Positions 8,528 to 16,976 of a stretch of DNA of 64,000 nt are shown piece after piece. Source of the DNA: Leptospira johnsonii (lineage in GTDB: Bacteria > Spirochaetota > Leptospiria > Leptospirales > Leptospiraceae); contig NZ_BFAY01000006.1 in assembly GCF_003112675.1 (NCBI RefSeq), forward strand, positions 1-64,000. Direction: 5' to 3'. The first letter of the stretch is position 1. Every line of letters begins with the position of its first letter. Position numbers and translations under genes: made by a program. The notes beneath the pieces are model-generated. The model saw only the letters and a list, made by a program, of their open reading frames with translations. It was not told the origin of the DNA and ran no database searches.

Positions 8528-9609
8528 TCTTTTGGAAATGTCTCTTCTAACTTTTTAAAGATATAGTCTCCAAAGACCGGAAAACAATTCGGGGACATAT
8601 GACCAGGATCCGCAAATTCTTCGCAATTATAATCAGGATCCTCGTTCATATTCCAGAACGCAGTCCCTGTTTCTTCGTTAAACCGCTCCACAATAGGTTT
8701 CCAAACTTCCATTGGTGTTTTGAGGCCTTCTGAGGTTTCAACCTTTCTTGTCATATAGAGATTAAAATAAGGACGAGCCACTTTTACCCAAATTGTGGCA
8801 TAAGGAACTTTATATTCTTTCAATATATGGATAGAATCCTTTTGCATTTCGAACATACTACTATGAAATGTATAAGGCTTCAAATAAGAGGAAAAATCCG
8901 TCTCGGAAGCCTGGATAAGTTGCTCATCCGTATGTTTCTGTTTAACAAGTTCTCTCGGAGTGCTTCCCCGGTCTTCCTTTAGCATAGTTAGTACTTTTTG
9001 GACTGCTGCCTCATATACCTTTGCTAAAGCGGAAGAATTTTGCATTCTTTCCGAAATCCTCCAGAACTTAGGCCTGTCTCTGTAGGTATGAAAGAGATGT
9101 TTGGAGATAAACACAGATAATTCTTCTCTGGAATACCTAGTCCAATGCCTGAATATAAACTCGGGAGAAAGCCCATAAATCAAAACCTCGTCCAAGGCCA
9201 AAACCGGAGTTTTATTATAAATTTCTAATGATTGGTCTAAAAGAACAAAGTCCGGTCTTGTTCCGTCTGATTTAAATCTTTCTACCCAATATAGAAAATA
9301 ATCAGGAGAACCCCCAGGTACTGAAAAATTATAAAGCACCCAGTCAGGATGTCTTTTTTCAAGTTCTCTGGTCGGAAGTAAGAGAGCTCTAGAATTTCCA
9401 AAAAAAACCAATGTCTTTTTTCGAGAAGATGGGTCCTTCTTCAGATATTCTTTTAGATCCGAATACAGATCCTCTTTGCTGATAAAATTCAAATGGGACA
9501 ACGTATTCGAATAATAATACTGGAAGAACTCTAGAGTGAACAAACGATCTAGCCCCAAAGAGATCAACAGAACAAGAAGAGGAAGAAGTAAGAATGTATT
9601 CTTTTTCAT
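8515..9609 (-). CDS. SGNH/DUF1574-like protein, partner of MBOAT (copy 1)
   Basis: The start at 9609 follows the MBOAT stop by 13 bases and gives a 364-residue protein with one N-terminal membrane anchor (residues 5-20). A GNSRA motif (Ser73) replaces the GDS of SGNH hydrolases, and a C-terminal DPGHMS supplies the Asp/His pair. This matches a family I recall as DUF1574 in Leptospira, resembling AlgJ/AlgX/DltD-type periplasmic acyl carriers. With the upstream MBOAT it should pass acyl groups to an extracytoplasmic glycan. A longer in-frame start at 9678 would overlap the MBOAT gene and is unlikely. A paralogue lies at 38904-39938. Confidence 0.8.
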   Translation of the reverse strand: MKKNTFLLLPLLVLLISLGLDRLFTLEFFQYYYSNTLSHLNFISKEDLYSDLKEYLKKDPSSRKKTLVFFGNSRALLLPTRELEKRHPDWVLYNFSVPGGSPDYFLYWVERFKSDGTRPDFVLLDQSLEIYNKTPVLALDEVLIYGLSPEFIFRHWTRYSREELSVFISKHLFHTYRDRPKFWRISERMQNSSALAKVYEAAVQKVLTMLKEDRGSTPRELVKQKHTDEQLIQASETDFSSYLKPYTFHSSMFEMQKDSIHILKEYKVPYATIWVKVARPYFNLYMTRKVETSEGLKTPMEVWKPIVERFNEETGTAFWNMNEDPDYNCEEFADPGHMSPNCFPVFGDYIFKKLEETFPKDQTK

Positions 9610-9622
9610 AATTATTTCCGGT

Positions 9623-11122
9623 CTAGAACTGGCAATAGATACAAGCTCCGGAATCCTCCGATAATAAAGCGATTGCAAATACTGTCACCACTCCGCAGGC
9701 AACAAGTAGCCAGTCTTTTCCTCTTCCCCATTGCAGTAATAGGTCCTTTCTGGATTGGATCCAATGAAATACAATAAATCCCAAATAAGAATATCCGATC
9801 TTTTCAATATTCTTCATAGATTCCAATAAAAAGGGAGAAGGTCCGGTAACCAAGGAAATTGAATTTTCTATCCAACCAAACCCTAAGGATTGTAAAGACG
9901 AAGATAGATAATTTTGTGTGTTAGTCACAAGTCCCACAACATGTTGAAGCATTTTAGTTGCAGAGTTTGCTCTGAACAGGATCGCACTGAAAGAGAATAA
10001 ACAGAATACGAACTGTATCCTTAGGAAATTGAGAATTTTACTTTTGGAATCTTCGTCATTCCAGCCGAACTTGCCGACTAAAAATCTTTCAAATGCAAGT
10101 ATGACTCCCCAATAGAATCCCCAGGCAATAAACGTATAATCCGCCCCATGCCAGACCCCACCCACTGTCATAGTGATGATCAAATTCAGGTATGTGCGCC
10201 ATTCTCCTTTTTTACTTCCACCCAAAGGAAAATAGATATAATCTCTGAGCCAGAAAGAAAGACTCATATGCCATCTCTGCCATAACTCTCTCCCGGAAGG
10301 AGAGAACAACGGTGCATTGAAATTCTCAGGAAGTTCAAATCCGAAATAGAGACCAACCGCTCTTGCCATATCCGTGAGTCCAGAAAAATCGCAGTATACC
10401 TGGATAGCATATCCAAATGCGGCCAAGACCAGAGAAAGATTATCATACTGTCCCGGATTGGAAAAAACAGGAGCGATCACTCCTGCCACAGGATCCGCAA
10501 TTAGTATTTTTTTGATCAAACCAGAGATCATAAGATAAGAAGCACGAACGATCTTATCCTTGTCAGGGTTCAGATGCCCTATGTTTATAAAATAATCTTT
10601 TGTCCTTAAGATTGGCCCTACGATCAGAACAGGGAAGAATATTACAAAACTAAGATACTGTTTCAGCCCTATAATATCATCTTCCGGCTTACGATACGCG
10701 TCCACGGCAGCGGCAATCATCTGGAAACTGTAAAAACTCACGGCTAACGGAAGGGAGATCTGCAATATTCTAGGAACTTCGTCAAAGAATGGATACTTAG
10801 TAAGATCGAAAAGTATCCTATTTATAAAATAGAAATACTTGAAAAATCCTAGATTGATCGCATTCAAAAGAACGGCAAAGATCATCCAAGCTTTCGCGTT
10901 TACGGAAGTCCTTATCTTAAAATAAGCGAAGTAATTGAATAGAACGATAATTAGGAAATGGAGAAAGAAATAGAATCCGCTTAAGATAGTAGAAGAAGCT
11001 ACTATATAAAAGACACCGCTGGAAATGAGTAAAAAATCGGATCTTTTCTTTTCCGGAAGAAGCCAATAGATAGAATAAACGATAGAGAAAAAAACGAAAA
11101 ATAAGATCGAATTGTAGAGCAC
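9623..11122 (-). CDS. MBOAT-family O-acyltransferase (AlgI-like, copy 1)
   Basis: This 499-residue polytopic protein has about ten or more membrane helices. The AlgI/DltB hallmark region is clear: ENFNAPLFSPSGRELWQRWH, then FWLRDYIYFPLGGS, then GGVWHGADYTFIAWG, where the WHG histidine is the MBOAT catalytic residue. Such proteins move acyl groups across the inner membrane to a periplasmic acceptor. The start is GTG with GGGAAA upstream, 4 bases after the NYN-domain gene. The order NYN, MBOAT, SGNH on one strand suggests an operon. The acceptor polymer is unknown. Confidence 0.9.
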   Translation of the reverse strand: MLYNSILFFVFFSIVYSIYWLLPEKKRSDFLLISSGVFYIVASSTILSGFYFFLHFLIIVLFNYFAYFKIRTSVNAKAWMIFAVLLNAINLGFFKYFYFINRILFDLTKYPFFDEVPRILQISLPLAVSFYSFQMIAAAVDAYRKPEDDIIGLKQYLSFVIFFPVLIVGPILRTKDYFINIGHLNPDKDKIVRASYLMISGLIKKILIADPVAGVIAPVFSNPGQYDNLSLVLAAFGYAIQVYCDFSGLTDMARAVGLYFGFELPENFNAPLFSPSGRELWQRWHMSLSFWLRDYIYFPLGGSKKGEWRTYLNLIITMTVGGVWHGADYTFIAWGFYWGVILAFERFLVGKFGWNDEDSKSKILNFLRIQFVFCLFSFSAILFRANSATKMLQHVVGLVTNTQNYLSSSLQSLGFGWIENSISLVTGPSPFLLESMKNIEKIGYSYLGFIVFHWIQSRKDLLLQWGRGKDWLLVACGVVTVFAIALLSEDSGACIYCQF

Positions 11123-11126
11123 TCTT

Positions 11127-11618
11127 TTACTTTCCCTTCTTGAATAGTTCCTTCCAGTAGAGAATCTCTCCCGGAGAAAGTTTTGCGCCTGAGTCCTTCT
11201 CTTCCCGAGCTGGCTTTTCCGCCAAGGCGCTTTCTATTTTTTTTACGAACTCTTCGGATAGTATAGGTTTTGTTCCCAGTCTTTTTGCAAAAGCCAAAAT
11301 TTCCTGATCGGAAGTCACCACGAATAGATCGGCAGGCCTCGGAGCATATTTGATATATTCCTTGATCAAATCGTCCGCCTTTCTGTCCTGGCTGAAATAA
11401 ACGTGTATTTTTCCGTACGAATCTTCTTTGGTCTCGTTCCCTTTTTCTTTTTTTCCATCGAAGAATACATGAACCTTAGGACTTTTCAGTTTAGAAGAAT
11501 AAGATTCCAAAATTCTCAAGAGACCTACTCTGGCATCCCTCAGTCGATTGGAATACATATACTCTTCCAATTCAGGAATTTTGTAAATCAGATTGAAACC
11601 GTCTACGACTAAATGCAT
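11127..11618 (-). CDS. NYN-domain (YacP/Rae1-like) ribonuclease
   Basis: From the ATG at 11618 the product is 163 residues. It opens directly with MHLVVDGFNLIY, the first acidic strand of the NYN/PIN nuclease fold, and has further acidic positions in DRKADDLI and VVTSDQEI. This matches the YacP (DUF901) family, in which Bacillus Rae1 cuts mRNA on the ribosome. A frame open to 11720 would add a 34-residue N-terminal extension that does not fit the family. The C-terminal 35 residues are charged linker. It heads the MBOAT operon and is divergent from the next gene. Confidence 0.8.
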   Translation of the reverse strand: MHLVVDGFNLIYKIPELEEYMYSNRLRDARVGLLRILESYSSKLKSPKVHVFFDGKKEKGNETKEDSYGKIHVYFSQDRKADDLIKEYIKYAPRPADLFVVTSDQEILAFAKRLGTKPILSEEFVKKIESALAEKPAREEKDSGAKLSPGEILYWKELFKKGK

Positions 11619-11692
11619 CCCTTTAAAACTAGTGACCAGAATGTATGTTTTGGAAAAACTTGTAAACACCGAACCGAATCGGACAATGGCAC

Positions 11693-12541
11693 ATGGTGGA
11701 AGCAAATTCCCAACCGGCAAAATCCTCTAAAATCCGAAACTTCATACGAACTGTAAAATATTGGAGAAGTGTTTTACCAGGTACTGCAAGAGATTATTTT
11801 CTTTTGGGCTTGGCCGCAATCGACGTATTCTTTTTATTATTCGTAAACTCCTATAAAGAATTCATCCATAAAGATATCCCAGCCTATGTTCTCGCATTCG
11901 ATCTATTCGTCATATTTTTATGGGGCATAGAAGTTTGGATCAAGGTCCGACAAAAAAAGGACATCAAAAAATATCTGAGGACCAATTGGTACGAACTTAT
12001 TGGCATAATTCCTCTTTATTTCCTCCGACCATTTCTACTGTTAAGAGGAGTAAAACTCGCAATTGCATTTTATAGGTTCGGGACATCGGGCCAGAACGTA
12101 AGCGAGGTTCTGACAAGAGAGATCACATTCAGATTTAGAGATGTGATCGTGGACACAATAGCGGATGCGGTATTTCTCCACTCTTTGGAAAGAGTGGAAG
12201 AAGTGATGCTAAGACTAGATTATAGCCAGCTTGCAAAAGAAGCCATCTCCAAACATAATGACCAACTCAACTCCAAGGTAAACGAATCCTTACAGTCCAA
12301 GTTCTTATTGGAAGAATTATCCAAGATTCCTTTCATGTCTCAGGTCTCTCATAAATTGGGAGAAGACATAGGAAGAATGATCGCAGAAGTTCTGGAAACT
12401 GAAGTGATCGGCGATATCATGAAAGATATCACTGCAAATATCTTAAAAGAGATGGCCGAACACGTAAAAAAACTTCCGTTAGAGAGAATCACGGAACCGA
12501 AAGAGGAAATACCTTCTCCGCCTTCGATCCCGGAAACTTAA
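11693..12541 (+). CDS. Voltage-sensor-like (S1-S4) membrane protein without a pore
   Basis: Residues 30-150 contain four hydrophobic segments laid out like the S1-S4 part of ion-transport proteins, including IEVWIKVRQKKDIKKYLRTN after S2 and an Arg/Lys-dotted fourth segment (RPFLLLRGVKLAIAFYRFG). No pore loop or selectivity filter follows. The rest (150-282) is a soluble, helical, charged region of unknown function with a Pro-rich tail. I infer a membrane sensor or scaffold rather than a channel. The gene is divergent from the NYN operon and converges on the thioesterase gene. Confidence 0.6.
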   Translation: MVEANSQPAKSSKIRNFIRTVKYWRSVLPGTARDYFLLGLAAIDVFFLLFVNSYKEFIHKDIPAYVLAFDLFVIFLWGIEVWIKVRQKKDIKKYLRTNWYELIGIIPLYFLRPFLLLRGVKLAIAFYRFGTSGQNVSEVLTREITFRFRDVIVDTIADAVFLHSLERVEEVMLRLDYSQLAKEAISKHNDQLNSKVNESLQSKFLLEELSKIPFMSQVSHKLGEDIGRMIAEVLETEVIGDIMKDITANILKEMAEHVKKLPLERITEPKEEIPSPPSIPET

Positions 12542-12546
12542 TTAGT

Positions 12547-13008
12547 TCAGGCAGCACCGCTAGGAATTCTTAAGATCAATACTTGGGTGGTGGACTTGGC
12601 AAGAAGTTTACCTTCTTCATCAAAAGCTTCTCCCTCTAGATAGATGTGTTGGTTCCCTCTTGCCACTACCTTAGCTTGCACTGTGATCCTTTGATTTTCT
12701 TTTACCATTCGAATATAACTAACGCTTAATTCCAGAGTGGTGGTAGGTTTACCCGCGGCCAAATAACATAATGGACCGAAAGTATTGTCGAATGCAGCCG
12801 CTAAAAATCCACCTTGAAAAACTCCCATCGGATTGGAGAACCTAGGCTCCACATAAAAACTGCAGACCATCTCCTTCTTACGTACATAGGAAACGAATTC
12901 CCCAGAAAGTTCCTTGAAAGCGGGAGGAGGAACCTTTAGACCTGGGGCGGCCTTTGAAAACTTCTCCCATTCTTTTTGCATATCTTCTAAATCTTTTTGA
13001 TTCGCCAA
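12547..13008 (-). CDS. PaaI-type hotdog thioesterase
   Basis: This 153-residue protein has one hotdog domain. The core FQGGFLAAAFDNTFG matches the HGG-x-L-D-x-G motif of PaaI thioesterases, with Gln replacing the usual His. The Asp of the active region is kept. It should hydrolyse an acyl-CoA, substrate unknown. The start is TTG, supported by a textbook AGGAG 7 bases upstream. It is convergent with the voltage-sensor-like gene (5-base gap) and divergent from the patatin gene, so both lipid-acting genes share one upstream region. Confidence 0.88.
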   Translation of the reverse strand: MANQKDLEDMQKEWEKFSKAAPGLKVPPPAFKELSGEFVSYVRKKEMVCSFYVEPRFSNPMGVFQGGFLAAAFDNTFGPLCYLAAGKPTTTLELSVSYIRMVKENQRITVQAKVVARGNQHIYLEGEAFDEEGKLLAKSTTQVLILRIPSGAA

Positions 13009-13078
13009 GGTTGATCTCCTAGTCTATATTCCGATCTTGTAAAGAAATTGGATTCGGGCAAATTAAAATTGCCATGAT

Positions 13079-14113
13079 TTGGTAACACAACCATTATGTA
13101 GGAAAATGAACCCATTCTTTTCCTTAGAAACGAAACTGAAAAACGGCATCCGGACCGCATGGCAGGAACTAGGGATCAAAAAGGAGATCGCTCTAGCGAT
13201 CGCCGGTGGAGGGATCAAAGCGTTTTACGGACTAGGTTTTGCATATACACTCAGAACCTGGGGAATAAGAATTAAAGAAGTTTCGGGTGTAAGTGCGGGA
13301 GCCGCCATGGCAATCAGCACCCTATCCGAAACGGAAGAAGAGAGTTCGAATTATTTCCAAGAACTGACCAAACGAAATCCAAAGAACTTTTACTGGAATA
13401 GACTTCTTAGGATCAGTGCTCCATTCCCTCATCATGGAATAGCAAGAAGAACTGTAGAATACTGCCTTCGATTTTCCAAACTCATTTCTAAATCCGCAAA
13501 GATCAAGATCCATACAGTAGAGATCCCGAACGAAAGTTTGGACAAAAATAAAAAGGGCCAACCGATCCAAAGGATCCTTTTTGCTAAGGCAGCTTCTATC
13601 ATCCGCGCATATTTTAAGGATGAGACATTAAGAAGAAAGGGAGAACAACCTTTCGAAGTATTAAAAAAAATGAAAGATTGGGGCTGGAGAGAAAAAGTTT
13701 TTACTGAGAAGGACCTAACCGATCCGGAATCAGTCACCCAGATCGTAATGAACTCTTGCTCTGCCTTCCCGGTTTTGCCACTCCAAAGTTATAATGGGAA
13801 TTATTATCTGGATGGCGGCCTAACTAATAACCTTCTGCTTGAAGACTTCTCCTCCGACCTTCCTAAGATAGGAGTATTCTACGAACCCACAACACTAGTG
13901 GGAAAGTCGGCCTCGGTTCTATCGGATACTCTTCTTGTTTCCCCTGAGGGACCATTTATTGAACAGGGATTTGATTATACTAGTCCAAGCCTAGTGAGAT
14001 ATGCATTCGAGACTGGACGCAAGGATGCGGAAGAACAGAAAGAAAGGATCTTAGGCCATCTGGACCCGAACTGGAAAAAACACTTGCATTCTTTTTTCGA
14101 ACAAATAAAATAA
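13079..14113 (+). CDS. Patatin-like phospholipase
   Basis: The 344-residue protein has the patatin core: AGGGIKAFYGLGF as oxyanion loop, GVSAG with nucleophile Ser72, and DGGLTNN with Asp245, together the Ser-Asp catalytic dyad of this acyl hydrolase family. No signal peptide is visible, so it is probably cytoplasmic or membrane-peripheral and may act on phospholipids or acylglycerols. The frame begins with TTG at 13079. The ATG at 13106, just after TAGGA, is an alternative that keeps the whole domain. A C-rich hairpin followed by T residues lies just past the stop. Confidence 0.9.
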   Translation: MVTQPLCRKMNPFFSLETKLKNGIRTAWQELGIKKEIALAIAGGGIKAFYGLGFAYTLRTWGIRIKEVSGVSAGAAMAISTLSETEEESSNYFQELTKRNPKNFYWNRLLRISAPFPHHGIARRTVEYCLRFSKLISKSAKIKIHTVEIPNESLDKNKKGQPIQRILFAKAASIIRAYFKDETLRRKGEQPFEVLKKMKDWGWREKVFTEKDLTDPESVTQIVMNSCSAFPVLPLQSYNGNYYLDGGLTNNLLLEDFSSDLPKIGVFYEPTTLVGKSASVLSDTLLVSPEGPFIEQGFDYTSPSLVRYAFETGRKDAEEQKERILGHLDPNWKKHLHSFFEQIK

Positions 14114-14136
14114 TTAACTTGCTCCCTAAAAAAGAC

Positions 14137-14160
14137 AAAGGGCCCCCTCCCTTTCCTTTT
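14137..14160 (+). terminator. Probable terminator after patatin gene
   Basis: AAAGGG (14137-14142) pairs with CCCTTT (14149-14154) around a CCCCCT loop, followed by CCTTTT. The stem is short. The position just after a stop and before an independent TetR gene fits termination. Confidence 0.45.
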
Positions 14161-14220
14161 TCCAGGAGCTTTAGAACTAGCGAAAACGGTAAATAGAAAA
14201 CACTCTTCAGGACCTAGGAA

Positions 14221-14799
14221 ATGCCCAAAATCGTAAACCACGAAAAATACAAAGCTGAGATTCTCTCCAAATGTGTGGATATTTTGGCCAGACGAGGGTA
14301 TTCGGCAGTTTCCATGAGAGAAATCGCCACGGAATTGGATGTTTCCACCGGAACTCTCTACCACTACTTCTCCACTAAAGAAGATATATTTAAAGAACTC
14401 GTAAAGTTCGTATTAAATAAGGACATCGAAGAATTACAGGTCTATTCCAAAGGAGAGGACAACCAAACCATCGAAAAAAGGGTAGAAGCACTTTTCACAA
14501 TGGTAAAGGACAGAGAAACCTATTTCCAAAATCTTCTCTATATCATCTGCGACGTTTCTAGATTAAAAAATCATGAAGAAGAAAAACAACTTATCGCAGA
14601 GGCGATGAAAGAGTACGTAACCATCATCACCAAACATCTGGGAATCACGAATCCAAACCTGAACAGACTTCTGATCAGCATTATTTTAGGAACCGTGGGT
14701 CAAAGGATCGTAGACCAAGAATCCATCAAACTGGATGAGGTTGCGGAAGTGGTGAAAGACTTTATGGGAGTCGTTCTCGCGAACACTTTTACATTCTAA
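14221..14799 (+). CDS. TetR-family transcriptional regulator
   Basis: The N-terminal 60 residues are a classic TetR HTH: AEILSKCVDILARRGYSAVS, then MREIATELDVSTGTLYHYFS with the recognition helix, then TKEDIFKELV. The C-terminal ligand domain (70-192) is divergent, as usual. Total length 192 is normal. CAGGA precedes the ATG at good spacing. Neighbours are acyl-lipid enzymes (patatin, thioesterase, acyl-CoA synthetase), so an acyl-CoA or fatty-acid ligand in the style of FadR-type TetR proteins is a reasonable guess. The sequence does not prove it. Confidence 0.92.
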   Translation: MPKIVNHEKYKAEILSKCVDILARRGYSAVSMREIATELDVSTGTLYHYFSTKEDIFKELVKFVLNKDIEELQVYSKGEDNQTIEKRVEALFTMVKDRETYFQNLLYIICDVSRLKNHEEEKQLIAEAMKEYVTIITKHLGITNPNLNRLLISIILGTVGQRIVDQESIKLDEVAEVVKDFMGVVLANTFTF

Positions 14800-14818
14800 A
14801 ATTTTAAGACACAAAGTC

Positions 14819-14969
14819 TGTTGGAATTCCAACAAGAACTTTGTCAGAAAAATTACTTCCAGAAATTCAAATTATATGATATAGGAGACGGGCGCTCTCC
14901 CACGAGCCACTCCCCTCCACCCAAAACTCGGGCGGGGGCAGCGCTTTCAAAGATGTAGGAACTCCAACA
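14819..14969 (-). repeat. 151-bp dispersed repeat, copy 2
   Basis: Same element as 118-268 in inverse orientation and of identical length. The palindrome TGTTGGAATTCCAACA is at 14819-14834 and TGTAGGAACTCCAACA at 14954-14969. The core keeps the TATATAGG-like segment, CTCCCAC and the CCACCC/GGGCGG hairpin (14917-14935). AT-rich stretches next to the palindrome end have diverged, so this is not a recent identical duplication. It sits between the convergent TetR and acyl-CoA synthetase genes. Confidence 0.8.
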
Positions 14970-14993
14970 TTTTGAGAGTATTTTATCTCAAAA
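14970..14993 (-). terminator. AT-rich hairpin spanning the acyl-CoA synthetase stop codon
   Basis: TTTTGAGA (14970-14977) and TCTCAAAA (14986-14993) form a perfect 8-bp stem with an 8-base loop that holds the stop codon of the minus-strand gene. It abuts the end of the 151-bp repeat. It could be that gene's terminator, which may now read out through the repeat. Confidence 0.45.
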
Positions 14994-16896
14994 CTTCTTC
15001 TTTTTTACCTGAATAAATATCTCGAATGAGTCCAGAATATTTATCAGTTACGATATGACGTTTCACAGATAGTTTTGCCGTTAGTTCATCTCCAGTTTCG
15101 AAAGGTTTAGGCAATAATCTAAAGTCCACTACCCTTTCAAAGGATTTGAATCCGTTTGTAGAAGAGATTGAATTTTTGATCACTCCTTGGATCTTGACTG
15201 CACATTTTGCCTCTTCTTCTGCGGAGCTAAAACCCACTCCCGGTTTGTAATTAGGGAAAAATTCTGGATTTGGCACGATCAAAGCGGAAAGATATTTTTG
15301 GTCCTGACCGATCACCATACATTGTAGTATGAATTCGGATTGGCTCAGAATATTTTCTATCGGAACAGGTTCCACATTCTCTCCACCTAATAGAACAATG
15401 GTTTCTTTTGTTCTACCTACAATTTTCAAACAATTATTGTAAGTCATCAATCCGAGATCTCCAGTGTTGAACCATCCTCCATTCATAACCTTACGAGTAT
15501 TTTCCTCGTCATGATAATATCCGGACATGACCTGATCCCCTTTTACATGGATCTCACCCTTGATGGAATATCCTTTAGGTCCGCCCTCTTCCGTTGTCCA
15601 AAGGATTTTGGAAGTATTTGGATCCACGACTCGGAGAGAAGTTCCCTCATACAAAGGACCAACCGTTCCCATCACTGCCTCATCTAAAATACGAACAGAG
15701 ATTACAGGAGAAGTTTCAGTCAGACCATATCCTTCCAAGACCTGGATACCTATCGCATTAAAAAATTTGTCCACATGGATCGGAAGAGCTCCCCCTCCGG
15801 AAACAGTTCCCTTTAATTTTCCACCGGTAGCTTGACGGATCTTTTTCAGAACGATCAGGTCCAATAGCGTAGCTGGAAGAATATTCAGAATATATTGTAG
15901 AAGCTTGAATATCCCCACAAAGAATGAAACGAAGGAACTCCTTCCGGTTAAATCCAATTCTCTAAAGCCCAACCAACGTTTTGCAGACTGAATATTCGAA
16001 GAGAAGAATAACGCCGCATGGAATAAACTTTGTTTTACGCTAGAAGACTTTGCCACTGTCGCATAAATCCCCTGGTATACACTTTCCCAAAGTCTAGGAG
16101 CCGAAGCCATGAATGTAGGTTTCACTTTTTTTAGATCCTCCTTGAGCGTTCTCACAGAAGAATAATACGTACCCGCTCCGAAATGGATACATACCATCTC
16201 GAACATTCTTTCAAAACTATGCCATACAGGAAGAATGGAAAGAATCCTTTCTCCCGCACCAAGTTTGATCGGGATCCGATTGATCTGAGACATGATATTT
16301 TTATGGGTTAAAGGAACTCCTTTTGGACGCCCGGTTGTCCCAGCAGTATATATCAATGTAAAGAGGTCTTCTTCTTGAATTTGAGAGATTCTCTTCTCCA
16401 TTTCACGGTTGCCTTTTTCTCTCAGTTCCTTTCCTCTTTGCACGAGATCCCAGAACCTAAGCTCTTTTCCAGTCCCCTTAGCGTTCTTATCTATTAGAAT
16501 AATTGTATGTACATTCTGGATAGCGCTTTGGTTTTGGTAGAGTTTCTTTAGAACGGAATCATTTTCGGCAAACACGATCGTGGAGCCGCTATGAGGAAGA
16601 ATATGGTTTAGATCTGAATCGGTTACATCGGTACCTCTAGGAACATCCGCCCCACCCGCCATTATAATCGCATAATCCGCGATAATCCATTCTAAGCGGT
16701 TGTCTGCAAGAACGGCTGCATGTCCCTTATAAGGGAATTCCAATTCTATAAGTGCGGTCCCGAGTTGTAATCCTAACTCGTACAATTCGGAGAATCCTAC
16801 TGAGTCGAATTCTCCCGAAGAATTTTTAGTCAGAAACGCAGGTCTTTCCCCATATTTATTTTTGGACGATTGATATAAATCGGCAAGAGTTTTCAT
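14983..16896 (-). CDS. Long-chain acyl-CoA synthetase (AMP-binding), paralogue 1
   Basis: This 637-residue ANL-superfamily enzyme activates fatty acids to acyl-AMP and then acyl-CoA. The P-loop-like motif LIYTAGTTGRPKGVPLTHKN, the acyl-binding GYGLTETSP, and the C-terminal [17 protein letters not shown] with its hinge are present. A moderately hydrophobic stretch about two thirds along (LLQYILNILPATLLDLIV) may touch the membrane. The SD is very strong (AGGAGGT). A close paralogue lies at 54063-56102. Whether the product feeds beta-oxidation or phospholipid remodelling cannot be told. Confidence 0.93.
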   Translation of the reverse strand: MKTLADLYQSSKNKYGERPAFLTKNSSGEFDSVGFSELYELGLQLGTALIELEFPYKGHAAVLADNRLEWIIADYAIIMAGGADVPRGTDVTDSDLNHILPHSGSTIVFAENDSVLKKLYQNQSAIQNVHTIILIDKNAKGTGKELRFWDLVQRGKELREKGNREMEKRISQIQEEDLFTLIYTAGTTGRPKGVPLTHKNIMSQINRIPIKLGAGERILSILPVWHSFERMFEMVCIHFGAGTYYSSVRTLKEDLKKVKPTFMASAPRLWESVYQGIYATVAKSSSVKQSLFHAALFFSSNIQSAKRWLGFRELDLTGRSSFVSFFVGIFKLLQYILNILPATLLDLIVLKKIRQATGGKLKGTVSGGGALPIHVDKFFNAIGIQVLEGYGLTETSPVISVRILDEAVMGTVGPLYEGTSLRVVDPNTSKILWTTEEGGPKGYSIKGEIHVKGDQVMSGYYHDEENTRKVMNGGWFNTGDLGLMTYNNCLKIVGRTKETIVLLGGENVEPVPIENILSQSEFILQCMVIGQDQKYLSALIVPNPEFFPNYKPGVGFSSAEEEAKCAVKIQGVIKNSISSTNGFKSFERVVDFRLLPKPFETGDELTAKLSVKRHIVTDKYSGLIRDIYSGKKEEVLR

Positions 16897-16976
16897 GCCA
16901 CCTCCTAGGATGGAGGAGAGTATAGAGCCGAATTGGAACTTTGTCGTCCTGGCGTATAACTCAGGACGTGCGGATT

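Noticed and set aside
9610..9678. N-terminal extension of the SGNH-like protein overlapping the MBOAT gene
   Set aside because: The extension lacks a membrane-anchor start and would overlap the upstream coding end by 56 bases. MKKNTFLLL at 9609 gives a normal signal anchor.
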